Shown here: positions 53,359-61,608 of the stretch, piece after piece
How positions within the stretch are numbered: the first letter of the stretch is position 1
Layout of the letters: each line of letters begins with the position of its first letter
Source of the DNA: Neobacillus rhizophilus
Lineage (GTDB): Bacteria > Bacillota > Bacilli > Bacillales > Cytobacillaceae
DNA length: 64,000 nt
NCBI RefSeq assembly: GCF_018343535.1
Contig: NZ_JAGYPF010000003.1
Span: 558,001-622,000, forward strand
Direction: 5' to 3'
The notes under the pieces: generated by a model
What the model was told of the DNA's origin: nothing
Database searches by the model: none
Seen by the model: only the letters and a program-made list of their open reading frames with translations
Made by a program: the position numbers and the translations under genes

Positions 53359-54522
53359 TTAATTTTTTAGACTCGTTCTTATTTTTTCTGTCATAATTTT
53401 ATTTTCTTTGGCTATTCTTAAACCGAACATAACTCTTAACAAATTAAATCTTCGAATGATAAAGTGATATAAAATCATAATGATCGTAAATGCTACAGGG
53501 ACTAAAAATACCACTTTAACAGGAACTGCCCATTCTAAGTTATAGATGAAAAATCCCAACATAATAATGATAGGTTGGTGAAGCACGTAAAAAGGCATGG
53601 ATGCTTCGCTTGTATATTTTAACGTGCTATTAATGAAGTTTAAGTATTTATCACCTAGATATAAGATAAAGAAAAGAACGTTCCACACCAAAATAACTCG
53701 AAGTATCATAAAAATACCCCAATTTAACGAGACATTCATTGGAAACCCAATATACATAGCCCAGAATATATACCCGGCTGTACTAATTGCACTTAAATAC
53801 CCAGCAAAAACTCCTACTCTACGTACAAATTCCCTTAAAGATTCTCTTGAAAAGAAATAGTAGCCATAAATAAATAAAATTAAATAAAAGATAATTCCCC
53901 AACTAGCTAAATTCACAATGTTGTTGGCAGTCAAAGCCACTATCATTAAAGGGATTGGCATAACTAAGTAGTGAAAAGTCCCAAAGGCTTTATGTCCTAC
54001 ACCTTTTTTGACATTCAGGAAGAAAGGTAATGTGATCATTGAAAAAAGTAATAACTCCAATAGATACCAAAGATGATGTCCGAAAAATGCAAAATTACCT
54101 GTTCCGCCGATTTCTAAATATAACCCATCAAAATAATGAGGAAAAAATTTAAAGAATGAGCCGTCAAATTGATTGTTAGTTATTCTTTCAATATATACTT
54201 GAGGGGGTGACAAAATAAAAATTCCTAGAAGTAAAGGGATTCCAAGACGGACAAGCCTTTCCTTTACAAACCTTTGAGAATTTCTTTTTTGTAAGGCATA
54301 ATATGTACTAATTCCTGAAATCATAAAGAATATGGGCATAATCCAATTTCCGACAAAGAGGGAAAAAAAGTCAATGTAAGACCGATTAATGACGTTATTC
54401 TTTATGTGCCAATCAAAAGGATTAAAGAACATTGAACAATGATAAAGAAACACAGTTAAAGTAGCCAATACCTTTATCCAATCTAAATCGTACTGTCTTA
54501 TAAATTGATTGTTATTCTTCAT
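53359..54522 (-). CDS. Membrane acyltransferase (acyltransferase family 3)
   Basis: A 387-residue, ten-helix acyltransferase. RQYDLDWIKVLATLTVFLYH contains the conserved active His (FLYHCSMF), followed by GNWIMPIFFMISGISTYYAL and the KERLVRLGIPLLLGIFI loop. Such enzymes O-acetylate cell-surface sugars or lipids. TGGAGG precedes the ATG. Largest minus-strand unit of the array. Confidence 0.9.
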   Translation of the reverse strand: MKNNNQFIRQYDLDWIKVLATLTVFLYHCSMFFNPFDWHIKNNVINRSYIDFFSLFVGNWIMPIFFMISGISTYYALQKRNSQRFVKERLVRLGIPLLLGIFILSPPQVYIERITNNQFDGSFFKFFPHYFDGLYLEIGGTGNFAFFGHHLWYLLELLLFSMITLPFFLNVKKGVGHKAFGTFHYLVMPIPLMIVALTANNIVNLASWGIIFYLILFIYGYYFFSRESLREFVRRVGVFAGYLSAISTAGYIFWAMYIGFPMNVSLNWGIFMILRVILVWNVLFFILYLGDKYLNFINSTLKYTSEASMPFYVLHQPIIIMLGFFIYNLEWAVPVKVVFLVPVAFTIIMILYHFIIRRFNLLRVMFGLRIAKENKIMTEKIRTSLKN

Positions 54523-54700
54523 AAATTTCCTCCATCGGAATAATTTCTGTTAAATTATACAACATTTTCCAAGATAACCATATATTTTTTAAAATGCCTG
54601 CCCCTTCTAAAACTGTTGAGATTTTAACGAATATCGGAATAGTCTCAGTAGCCTTTAGCTAAATAAGTTCCACAAAAAGAGCGTTAATCCTTCTTGGATC

Positions 54701-54796
54701 AATGCCCCCGTTAGTACAAGAAAAAAGGAATCGCCGTAGCCATCCCAATCTTTAACTCTTGCACCCGTTAGTTTAAGTGTATTTCTTCACAAACTT
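54701..54796 (+). repeat. CCCGTTAG repeat, complete
   Basis: AATGCCCCCGTTAGTACAAG, core GGAATCGCCGTAGCCATCCC, right arm CTCTTGCACCCGTTAGTTTA and AGTGTATTTCTTCACAAACT. 54 bp from the stop of 54850. Confidence 0.88.
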
Positions 54797-54849
54797 TTTA
54801 AAATGTATACATTTAGCTCATAAAAAAGTTCGCCAAAACGGACATTTTT

Positions 54850-55446
54850 TTAAATAATAATATCGTATTCCATTCGCTTAGCGGTTCCTTGTGCAACTTG
54901 AGGACCCACCAATCGTTTCACAATATGAAAAGTCATATTTATACCTGCTGAGATTCCACCTGATGTAATAACATTACCTTCATCTACAAATTTAACATCC
55001 CTCTGAACTTCAACTTCTGGAAATTCTTTTTCTAATCTTTCATAGCTTGCCCAATGGGTTGTTGCCATTTTATCTTTAAGTAAACCTGCTTTTGCTAACA
55101 GAAGGGCACCCGTACAAACAGAAGTCATTAATTGTACATTTTTCATTTGACTTTCAATCCAGGTTATTACTTTATCATTATTTATTTCTCGTTCCCTAGC
55201 ACCTGGACCACCAGGAATAACCAATATATCAAATTTTGGCATAGTATCAAAACTGAAATCTGGTTGAACCTTCAATCCATTACGAGCATATATCATTGTT
55301 CCTTTTTCTGATACCGTTTCAACTACAAATGGTTTTTGACCATTCTCTAATGCTGCGACAGAAAAAACTTCAAAAGGACCTGCAAAATCCAAAACCTCTA
55401 CGTCGTTAAACAAAAATATTCCCACTCTCCACTGTTTGGCATTCAT
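54850..55446 (-). CDS. DJ-1/PfpI family protein
   Basis: A 198-residue glutamine-amidotransferase-like protein. VGIFLFNDVEVLDFAGPFEV opens the fold, DILVIPGGPGAR gives the oxyanion region, and the nucleophile Cys is in MTSVCTGALLLAKAG, followed by THWASYERL with His. It lacks the AraC domain of GlxA regulators. Roles in the family include isonitrile hydratase and deglycase. AAGGAGG precedes the ATG. Confidence 0.9.
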   Translation of the reverse strand: MNAKQWRVGIFLFNDVEVLDFAGPFEVFSVAALENGQKPFVVETVSEKGTMIYARNGLKVQPDFSFDTMPKFDILVIPGGPGAREREINNDKVITWIESQMKNVQLMTSVCTGALLLAKAGLLKDKMATTHWASYERLEKEFPEVEVQRDVKFVDEGNVITSGGISAGINMTFHIVKRLVGPQVAQGTAKRMEYDIII

Positions 55447-55523
55447 AAACGTTCCTCCTTAGTGATTATTTTTTCTAACCTTGTGATTTTATAGAAATTT
55501 TACCATATTTGAACATATCTTTG

Positions 55524-55613
55524 TTTAACTAACCCCCTTTAGTTGTTGAACAGGAAAAAGGGCTGCCGTAGCAACCCATTTTTCAACTAAAGCACCCCGT
55601 TAGTGAAATAAGG
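55524..55613 (+). repeat. CCCGTTAG repeat, complete
   Basis: TTAACTAACCCCCTTTAGTT, core GGGCTGCCGTAGCAACCC, right arm AAAGCACCCCGTTAGTGAAA. 41 bp from the stop of 55654. Confidence 0.85.
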
Positions 55614-55653
55614 ACATTGTGACTTTATTAAATCTATTTAACCCAAAAATAAT

Positions 55654-56187
55654 TTACCTAAACAAAATTTTGCTAACTTCATCAACAGATAGAACTTTGG
55701 CAAAACGGTTATTCCATATTTTATAATTATAAAACTCATAAAGTTTTTCACCGGATAGATACTCATTATCAAAAGTTGTATTTGTTTGTTCTGGAATAAT
55801 TACACTATATCCATTATCAAATGCACTTTTCAAAGTTGCATCAATACAATATTCTGTTTGAAGTCCTGTCAAAATAATAGTATCTATTTTTTTACTCTCC
55901 AAATATTCCTTTAAGCCAGTTTTGAAAAATGCACTATTACATTTTTTTTCAAAAACCCTTTCATCCTTATTAGGTGCTATTTCATGATAAATCTGCCATC
56001 CATCAGTACCATATTCTAATTCTTCACCTATACCATCATCGTGCCGAACATATAACACTTCTTTATTAGAATCTCTTGCAATAGAGATAAGTTTTTTGAT
56101 ATTCCCAATTACCTTTTTCTCATTATATGGATGTTCTTTAATCAAAGCTGTTTGAACATCAACAACTAACAAAACACTACTACTCAT
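55654..56187 (-). CDS. Isochorismatase-like cysteine hydrolase
   Basis: A 177-residue hydrolase with the Asp-Lys-Cys triad: VLLVVDVQTALI, RVFEKKCNSAFF and TGLQTEYCIDATLKSAFDNG. Members hydrolyse amides such as nicotinamide or streptothricin; substrate here unknown. GAAGGGA before ATG 56187 sets the start. That site overlaps the stop of the 41-residue membrane peptide upstream, so the two form a small operon. Confidence 0.9.
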   Translation of the reverse strand: MSSSVLLVVDVQTALIKEHPYNEKKVIGNIKKLISIARDSNKEVLYVRHDDGIGEELEYGTDGWQIYHEIAPNKDERVFEKKCNSAFFKTGLKEYLESKKIDTIILTGLQTEYCIDATLKSAFDNGYSVIIPEQTNTTFDNEYLSGEKLYEFYNYKIWNNRFAKVLSVDEVSKILFR

Positions 56188-56201
56188 AAAATATCGTCCC
56201 T

Positions 56202-56327
56202 TCACATTTTCTTCTTTGTGTTCTTTCTATTTTCTTTCGGTTTTCTCATTAGCGTCAATAATGCTATAACAAAACAAATCAATAGAATTATATTTAGGAC
56301 CCAACCGAAACTATCAATATACTGCAC
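56202..56327 (-). CDS. 41-residue single-TM peptide
   Basis: GTG 56327 has an excellent GAGGAGG seven bases upstream. The peptide starts MQYIDSFGWVLNIILLICFV, one helix, and ends in a very basic tail (RKPKENRKNTKKKM). It ends 14 bp before the isochorismatase-like start. No family is recognised. The strong site and operon context argue that it is real. Confidence 0.65.
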   Translation of the reverse strand: MQYIDSFGWVLNIILLICFVIALLTLMRKPKENRKNTKKKM

Positions 56328-56456
56328 TACCCTTCCTCCTCAGAAATGTTTTGTTCACTTTAGCATGATTAAGGTATTAGTTGGTTGTTTTCTACAAAAG
56401 AAGATAAAACATTACAATTTTTTCCGTCAAGATCCATTTGCTGTAATTCCCATAAT

Positions 56457-56503
56457 AAAACACCACCCTTCCCTTATTACAAAATGTAGAGAAAGGACGG
56501 TGC
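56457..56503 (-). terminator. Possible minus-strand terminator
   Basis: CACC..CCTTTC and GGGAAGG..GGTG pair imperfectly, then TTTT on the minus strand. It lies below the YfiT gene and its repeat. Confidence 0.4.
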
Positions 56504-56586
56504 TTAGCTTTCATTATTTATTTTCGTCAAGGTAAGTTAATGTAGCAACACCAATGTTTTAGCTACAATTAGCATCCCTTATTAAA

Positions 56587-56625
56587 GGAAGGCACCCGTT
56601 ACTTTAAGCGTAATCCTTCACAAAG
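56587..56625 (+). repeat. CCCGTTAG repeat, right arm only
   Basis: GAAGGCACCCGTTACTTTAA then GCGTAATCCTTCACAAAG. It ends 5 bp from the stop of the YfiT gene. Confidence 0.75.
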
Positions 56626-56629
56626 TACG

Positions 56630-57148
56630 TTACCAGCCCTTACGCTTACACAAAGAAGTAATATGTGCAAGATGATGTCGCCCGTGCCAAGCGTAAATTC
56701 CTATATTTTTACCCACTGAAACTTCACCTGAATCTGGGTGGATAAATGTCTTTTCCAAATCAGCCCTACTTAGACTACGTAAAAGGTTTGTCCAGCGTTT
56801 GTGCAATGATTCGAGCAGGGATAGTGAAATATCAATTGGTAATTTATAATCAGAAAGTTCCGCCCATTCCGTTTCGTCATATGGCTTTATTACAGGTTTT
56901 TCTTCTGTTAGAGCCAATTTAAAGCGAACGTATGCATTCATATGACTATCCGCAAGGTGATGTATTACTTGTCGAACAGTCCACCCTTCTGAACGATAAG
57001 GTGTATCAAGCTGTTCATTATCTAAGTCTTTTACAGCATCTTGTAATAATCTTGGTAACTCTTCAATCTCATTTATCCAATCCTTTGTAATGATGTTGGT
57101 AATCTCACCATTAAATTGAAATTTTCCAATTGGATAATTCATATCCAT
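56630..57148 (-). CDS. YfiT-type DinB-superfamily bacillithiol transferase
   Basis: A 172-residue protein. [14 protein letters not shown] at the start, [20 protein letters not shown] with the first His pair, and [16 protein letters not shown] with the last are hallmarks of YfiT (BstA), a metal-dependent bacillithiol S-transferase that conjugates electrophiles. GGAGG precedes the ATG region. Single unit. Confidence 0.9.
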   Translation of the reverse strand: MDMNYPIGKFQFNGEITNIITKDWINEIEELPRLLQDAVKDLDNEQLDTPYRSEGWTVRQVIHHLADSHMNAYVRFKLALTEEKPVIKPYDETEWAELSDYKLPIDISLSLLESLHKRWTNLLRSLSRADLEKTFIHPDSGEVSVGKNIGIYAWHGRHHLAHITSLCKRKGW

Positions 57149-57260
57149 CTACTATTCCTCCCATAAAATCACTTGTACTTTTTTGGCTAACTAAATTAAA
57201 GGTCTAAAAATATGTAATTCTTCATCTTTTCCTTTAAGTCCTTTACACCTATATTTTTTT

Positions 57261-57365
57261 TCAACTAAACTGCCCCTGTAGTTCAATAAAAAAAAGACCA
57301 CCTCAATGGTAGTCCGATCTTCAAGGAACGCACCCGTTAGTTTAAGTTCAATTCTTCACAATCTT
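57261..57365 (+). repeat. CCCGTTAG repeat, complete
   Basis: CAACTAAACTGCCCCTGTAG, core GACCACCTCAATGGTAGTCC, right arm ACGCACCCGTTAGTTTAAGT and TCAATTCTTCACAATCTT. 24 bp from the stop of 57389. Confidence 0.9.
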
Positions 57366-57388
57366 ACAGTCAAAGGAATAAGGAAAGA

Positions 57389-57820
57389 CTAATGAAGCAA
57401 TGAAGCTCTCAAATTAACACCATATTCCAAATAACCCTTTAAACAAGTCAACATATAGACCCAACCCTCTTTATTATCTAACATCTGACTTATTATATTT
57501 TCATCATTTTCATTAAAACCTTCTTCAGCGATTTCAATGATGCTTTCTGAATTACCTAATTCATTCAGGGTAATCGTAACCCTATGCCCTTCTGCATTTG
57601 CACCCCAGTGGAACACTATTTTCTTATTTAACTCGATTTCATTTATTTTTATATCGCCTTTTGCATCATATTCATCATATCTCAGTGTAATCGTCTTACC
57701 TTGTTCCCATCTTTCAGAACTCGTTGAAAACCAAAAATTCCCTATTTTTGAAGGGTCAACGAAGGCTTCAAACACTTCATTAACTGGCTTCAATATTTTC
57801 ATTTTCGTAATATTGTTCAT
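57389..57820 (-). CDS. SRPBCC/AHSA1-like protein
   Basis: A 143-residue START-like protein with VNEVFEAFVDPSKIGNFWFS, IVFHWGANAEGHRVTITLNE and the C-terminal EGWVYMLTCLKGYLEYGVNL, the pattern of activator-of-Hsp90-like SRPBCC proteins. GAAGGTGAG before ATG 57820 sets the start. Single unit. Confidence 0.85.
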   Translation of the reverse strand: MNNITKMKILKPVNEVFEAFVDPSKIGNFWFSTSSERWEQGKTITLRYDEYDAKGDIKINEIELNKKIVFHWGANAEGHRVTITLNELGNSESIIEIAEEGFNENDENIISQMLDNKEGWVYMLTCLKGYLEYGVNLRASLLH

Positions 57821-58049
57821 AAAATTCTCACCTTCCACTTATTTAGTAATTAATGTTGTCCTATTCGTTCATAGTATTTCTATTTTCTTTTAAAGAAACA
57901 AATTGTCTTGTTCAACTATTCTGTGTTTCTGAAATTTAGATGTTGTAGATTTTGGTAGTATGTTTATTAATCATTTTGAATCATAACTTAATGCAAACCT
58001 GCATAAACACTTATGTTTATGCATAATTGTAAAGCTGAACTTATTGTAT

Positions 58050-58073
58050 TAACGGGGCAACTTAGTTGAAAAG
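58050..58073 (-). repeat. CCCGTTAG repeat, reversed left arm
   Basis: Read on the minus strand: CTTTTCAACTAAGTTGCCCC then GTT. It faces the plus-strand VOC gene, which is itself reversed relative to its neighbours. Confidence 0.65.
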
Positions 58074-58077
58074 TTTT

Positions 58078-58123
58078 TAATAATAATTATAATTTTATTA
58101 TAATTTTATTATAATTATTATTA
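58078..58123. repeat. 46-bp all-AT palindrome
   Basis: TAATAATAATTATAA and TTATAATTATTATTA are perfect inverted arms around repeats of TTTTATTATAA. It lies 27 bp before the VOC start, so it may form part of the promoter region. Confidence 0.7.
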
Positions 58124-58149
58124 TTTTGATTTAGAAGGGAGAATACATA

Positions 58150-58617
58150 GTGATTAAAGGATTATACGAAGCTCACTTACCTGTTAGTAACTTACAAAAT
58201 TCAATTGAGTTTTATCAGAAATTAGGTTTGAAATTAGCTTGGCGTAATGAAGACACTGCATTCTTTTGGATAGAAGAAGGAAAAAGTTGGTTGGGATTGT
58301 GGGAAGGAAAGGAATACCAAACTCCATACCATCCTTCTTTAAGGCATGTTGCATTTAGAGTCACATATCAAGATTTAAAAGAATCTATAAAATGGCTTGA
58401 ATCCATCAAAGTTGAACCTGTACCGTTTGGAAGAAGAACATCAATTGAACCATTTATAAGACCAAATCAAGGAAATGCTTCGGTATATTTTAATGACCCA
58501 GATGGCAATAGTTTAGAATTGATGTGCTATGTTGATGTTCCAAATGAATTAAAAAATATTACGGAAAAGTTGTCATTTGAGAAATGGGAGAACTTAGTTA
58601 ATAGTAAATTAAAATAA
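58150..58617 (+). CDS. VOC (glyoxalase-like) family protein
   Basis: A 155-residue VOC protein: YEAHLPVSNLQNSIEFYQKL, LRHVAFRVTYQDLKESIKWL and VYFNDPDGNSLELMC give the usual fold and metal ligands. GTG start after GAAGGGAG. It is a plus-strand unit between a reversed repeat arm and a family B hairpin. Confidence 0.87.
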   Translation: MIKGLYEAHLPVSNLQNSIEFYQKLGLKLAWRNEDTAFFWIEEGKSWLGLWEGKEYQTPYHPSLRHVAFRVTYQDLKESIKWLESIKVEPVPFGRRTSIEPFIRPNQGNASVYFNDPDGNSLELMCYVDVPNELKNITEKLSFEKWENLVNSKLK

Positions 58618-58691
58618 TCAAACCCTTTCCTTCAGATTGCGAAGGAATTTACTTAAACTTTCGGGGCTTTAACGCAATTAAGAATTAAATT

Positions 58692-58746
58692 AAAGAGCCT
58701 AAAATATGTAAGTTTTTATGCACGACATGCGTATTTTGGCTCTTTT
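58692..58746. repeat. Family B hairpin, reversed; acts as terminator
   Basis: AAAGAGCCTAAAATATG pairs with CATGCGTATTTTGGCTCTTT (one G-U, one bulge) around a loop AAGTTTTTATGCAC, the complement of the loop at 37372. TTTTT after it makes it a likely terminator of the VOC gene. Confidence 0.7.
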
Positions 58747-58797
58747 TACATTCAAAAAAGATACAGCCATTTATAGCATTTCTTAATTGCCAAATAC

Positions 58798-58874
58798 ACT
58801 ATTCTGCCCCATTACTTCAATAACAAAAGGCGATTACTGTTGTTTAGCAATCGCACCAGTTAGTTGAACAAGAG
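58798..58874 (+). repeat. CCCGTTAG repeat, complete, diverged
   Basis: ACTATTCTGCCCCATTACTT, core GGCGATTACTGTTGTTTAGC and AATCGC, right arm CACCAGTTAGTTGAACAAGA. 24 bp from the stop of 58898. Confidence 0.75.
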
Positions 58875-58897
58875 TTTATTAATTAATACATTGAAAA

Positions 58898-59329
58898 TTA
58901 AACACTTTTAATATTTTTATTGTACTCTAATTGTTTTTTAATACCTAACCTATCAATCTGAATCCAATACTCTGAAATTTTTCCATTTTCTATTCTATAC
59001 ACCGCACTTGCCATTTGTATTACTGGGAGCCCTGTAGGTTGGTATCCATTGATTTCTCCTACGTGCGTACCTTTTTGTTTCCATCGTACATATACTTTAT
59101 TTCCGTCTACTAAAAATTCTTGAATTTCTAATGAAAAATTACCATATGCTTCAATCATTTCTCTTACGTGTTCAGCATAATCTTTAGGTGTCCTCAACAC
59201 TGTTTGTTCTTCTTCAGATACAATTTGATGTGCCAATACTTGTTCTTCCATTAATTGATTTGAGTATTCAGGATTATTACCTGATCGTACTTCTTCAAAA
59301 AATTCTCTAACAATTTGTTCTGGTGTCAT
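58898..59329 (-). CDS. SnoaL/NTF2-like ester cyclase family protein
   Basis: A 143-residue protein with QIVREFFEEVRSGNNPEYSN, VYVRWKQKGTHVGEINGYQP and YRIENGKISEYWIQIDRLG, the SnoaL-like pattern. Such proteins bind or isomerise small polyketide-like molecules; function here unknown. Same fold as the C-terminal domain of the ECF41 factor at 15309. Confidence 0.85.
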   Translation of the reverse strand: MTPEQIVREFFEEVRSGNNPEYSNQLMEEQVLAHQIVSEEEQTVLRTPKDYAEHVREMIEAYGNFSLEIQEFLVDGNKVYVRWKQKGTHVGEINGYQPTGLPVIQMASAVYRIENGKISEYWIQIDRLGIKKQLEYNKNIKSV

Positions 59330-59380
59330 TTAAAAACCCCCTTATAATAAATCCAATACTATCATAGTATAGGTGATTTT

Positions 59381-59458
59381 ATTAAACTAACTTGCCCCGT
59401 TAGTACAACTAGAAAAAAGGACTGCAACCCTTTTTTAAACTCAAGCACCCTTTAGCAC
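59381..59458 (+). repeat. CCCGTTAG repeat, complete
   Basis: ATTAAACTAACTTGCCCCGT, TAGTACAACTAGAAAAAAGG, core GGACTGCAACCC (shortened), right arm CTCAAGCACCCTTTAGCAC. 23 bp from the stop of 59481. Confidence 0.85.
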
Positions 59459-59480
59459 GACAATTAAAAATAATACTTGA

Positions 59481-59900
59481 TTATTTTGAGACTAAATATT
59501 TTTCTTTGAAAATTGGACTAAGTTCACTCCATACATCGAATTTATTCCCATCTAAATCATAAAAAACAAAATTCCTTCCAGAATGTCCTCTGTTTTCAAT
59601 ATCTCCAACTCTTATCTCATTTTCTATAAAATCCTTATGTAGTGCTTCCAAAGCATCTAACCCATTTACTTCAAAAGTTAAAGAAAAACGTTCTTCACCA
59701 TAAATATCAATAAAATTAGAAGTTTGACTTTCATTTGACTTCACAAGAAAAATACTTTGGTTTGCAAGGTTTAAAATCGCCTTGTCTTCATCTTTATAAG
59801 ATAAATCTGCAGCTAATTTATTTACGTACCATTCAGATGAAAGCTCTACATTTGTCACTGGAATATAAGTAGTTCCAACCCTCAATAATTTTTCACTCAT
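59481..59900 (-). CDS. VOC (glyoxalase-like) family protein
   Basis: A 139-residue VOC protein: TYIPVTNVELSSEWYVNKLA, FSLTFEVNGLDALEALHKDF and NFVFYDLDGNKFDVWSEL. AAGGAG before ATG 59900 sets the start. Single unit; substrate unknown. Confidence 0.86.
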   Translation of the reverse strand: MSEKLLRVGTTYIPVTNVELSSEWYVNKLAADLSYKDEDKAILNLANQSIFLVKSNESQTSNFIDIYGEERFSLTFEVNGLDALEALHKDFIENEIRVGDIENRGHSGRNFVFYDLDGNKFDVWSELSPIFKEKYLVSK

Positions 59901-59968
59901 TTTAAAAACTCCTTCCAAATTCTGATATATTAAACAATTCCCTTGTTATATACCTCTCTCCTCCATTG

Positions 59969-60071
59969 AATTAAACTGCCCCGTTGGTCGAATAAGAAAA
60001 GGCCACCAATATGGTAGCTCCAATCTTTAACTCTTGCCCCCGTTTGTTTAAGTGTAATTCTTCACAATCTT
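59969..60071 (+). repeat. CCCGTTAG repeat, complete
   Basis: AATTAAACTGCCCCGTTGGT, core GGCCACCAATATGGTAGCTC, right arm CTCTTGCCCCCGTTTGTTTA and AGTGTAATTCTTCACAATCT. 89 bp from the stop of 60160. Confidence 0.9.
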
Positions 60072-60159
60072 ATTTTTATATACGTTATCTCTTTTAGATT
60101 AAATAAGAACAGGAATGTATAATAACCCTGTTCTTATTACCAATGTTCAATAATTACAA

Positions 60160-60660
60160 TCACATTTCAGGAGCTTCCATACCCATCTCAGCCCATTCCT
60201 CTTTTGATGGACCATAAAGACCCGGAACCGATAAACCAGCTTGACGCATAAGAATAGTCATTTGTCCTCGATGATGAATTTGGTGTTGTATTAAAAAAAA
60301 TAATAGTTCTCCCTTGGTGATTTTCTGTCCATAGATGTCCAATTCTTCTCTAAGGTTTTTGTCAGCTAACTGATTTTTTACTGCCTGAACTAATGCATCA
60401 CTTGCTTGTTGATAACTGTTAGATATGAATTCTGAGGAAGAAGGAACAGGATAATCATTAGTTGGTGCGTCAAAAGAAAGACCTATTCGGGATGATATAA
60501 TCCCAATAGCCGTTACAGTATGCCAAGCAATTCGTCCCAATGTCCAATTTTGAGAGGTAACTTCTTGTGGTAGTGATTCATCCGTAAGTTGATTTAAAAG
60601 TTTCTGAGTAGCAGCGGCTTCAAATTCCCATAATTTTAAAAAATCTACTATTTGAAACAT
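60160..60660 (-). CDS. DinB family protein
   Basis: A 166-residue DinB-type protein: NWTLGRIAWHTVTAIGIISS and FFLIQHQIHHRGQMTILMRQ hold the His ligands, and LYGPSKEEWAEMG is the common C-terminus of this subgroup. AAGGAGG is six bases before ATG 60660. Single unit. Confidence 0.88.
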   Translation of the reverse strand: MFQIVDFLKLWEFEAAATQKLLNQLTDESLPQEVTSQNWTLGRIAWHTVTAIGIISSRIGLSFDAPTNDYPVPSSSEFISNSYQQASDALVQAVKNQLADKNLREELDIYGQKITKGELLFFLIQHQIHHRGQMTILMRQAGLSVPGLYGPSKEEWAEMGMEAPEM

Positions 60661-60776
60661 ACTCATCCTCCTTACTTAAATACTCCACAATTATATTCTA
60701 TAATTCCAGTTAAATTACCTATAAGTTTACAAAAAATAACAATATTAATTGAATCTATAAACGCTACCTCTTGTTG

Positions 60777-60822
60777 AAACTAAGCTGCCCGTTACTTCAA
60801 TAAGAATAAGCGATCCTTCGCT
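60777..60822 (+). repeat. CCCGTTAG repeat, left arm and half hairpin
   Basis: AAACTAAGCTGCCCGTTACT, TCAATAAGAATAAGCGATCC then TTCGC, where truncated SDR coding sequence begins. Confidence 0.75.
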
Positions 60823-61335
60823 ATTGAAGACAACGCAGGAATCCAACAAAGTTTTAACGTGTTAACGTCGGACTCAAAGGATTGGCGTTATTTTAGTAAA
60901 GAAATCACAACCAATCTTGAAGCGCCGATCCAACTCTCTATGTTATTCGCACCATTTTTTGCAACTAGAGAAGAAGCAACTATTATTAACGTGACATCTG
61001 GATTAGCTTTTACTCCATTTGTAATTGCACCTATCTATTCAGCAACTAAAGCAGCTCTTCATTCCTTTACACTGAGTCTCAGACACCAACTTTCTAATAC
61101 ATCTATAGAAGTCATTGAAGTTGCTCCACCAGCGGTGAAAACAGATTTTTTAGACGGTGCAGGTCTGCCTGGAGAACCATTAGATGCATTCGCAGATGGC
61201 ATTTTCAAAGGATTAGAAGAGGGTAAAAAGGAAATTGGATATGGTACCTCTGTGAATCGATTACGTATGTCACGGGATGAAATCGACGATTACGTCGAAA
61301 AAATGTACCAAGCAACGAAGAACTTAATTGAGTAA
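60811..61335 (+). pseudogene. Short-chain dehydrogenase, 5'-truncated at a repeat
   Basis: The frame begins mid-protein with DNAGIQQSFNVLTSDSKDWR, the (N)NAG motif, and continues through TIINVTSGLAFTPFVIAPIY and the active-site YSATKAAL to a normal C-terminus. About 80 N-terminal residues with the nucleotide-binding TGxxxGIG are missing, and the break lies in the repeat hairpin. There is no start codon with a ribosome binding site, so it is not functional as such. Confidence 0.8.
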
Positions 61336-61422
61336 TCATCAACTGTGAAAAGTTACTAAATTGTTTAAATCCTTATCAGAAATTATTTATTAAGAAAACA
61401 GCAGTCGTTTGATATCAGGGAA

Positions 61423-61470
61423 TTCAAAAGAAAACTCGCCGCATGTGGCGAGTTTTCTTTTGAAAGATAT
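61423..61470 (+). terminator. Very strong hairpin after the SDR fragment
   Basis: An 18-bp perfect stem (61423-61440 with 61447-61464, containing AAAACTCGCC/GGCGAGTTTT) and a GCATGT loop. A and T runs lie inside the stem, so it can act in both directions. Confidence 0.85.
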
Positions 61471-61480
61471 CCAACTTCTT

Positions 61481-61555
61481 CTTTAACTGACCGTTAGTTC
61501 AATCAAGAAAAAGTGCGGCAACCGTTCTTCAACTCTTGCCCCCGTTAGTTGAAGA
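61481..61555 (+). repeat. CCCGTTAG repeat, complete
   Basis: TTTAACTGACCGTTAGTTCA, core GTGCGGCAACCG, right arm CTCTTGCCCCCGTTAGTTGA. A separate hairpin follows directly. Confidence 0.85.
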
Positions 61556-61556
61556 A

Positions 61557-61582
61557 AACAAGGCTGTTTCGACAGCCTTGTT
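61557..61582 (-). terminator. Terminator of the cupin gene
   Basis: AACAAGGCTGT / ACAGCCTTGTT, 11-bp perfect stem with a 4-base loop, followed by TTCTTC on the minus strand. Confidence 0.8.
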
Positions 61583-61608
61583 AATGGAATAGATTATTGT
61601 CTAATTAG

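Noticed and set aside
56218..56535. Plus-strand 105-codon frame
   Set aside because: It is antisense to the well-initiated 41-residue peptide gene on the minus strand.
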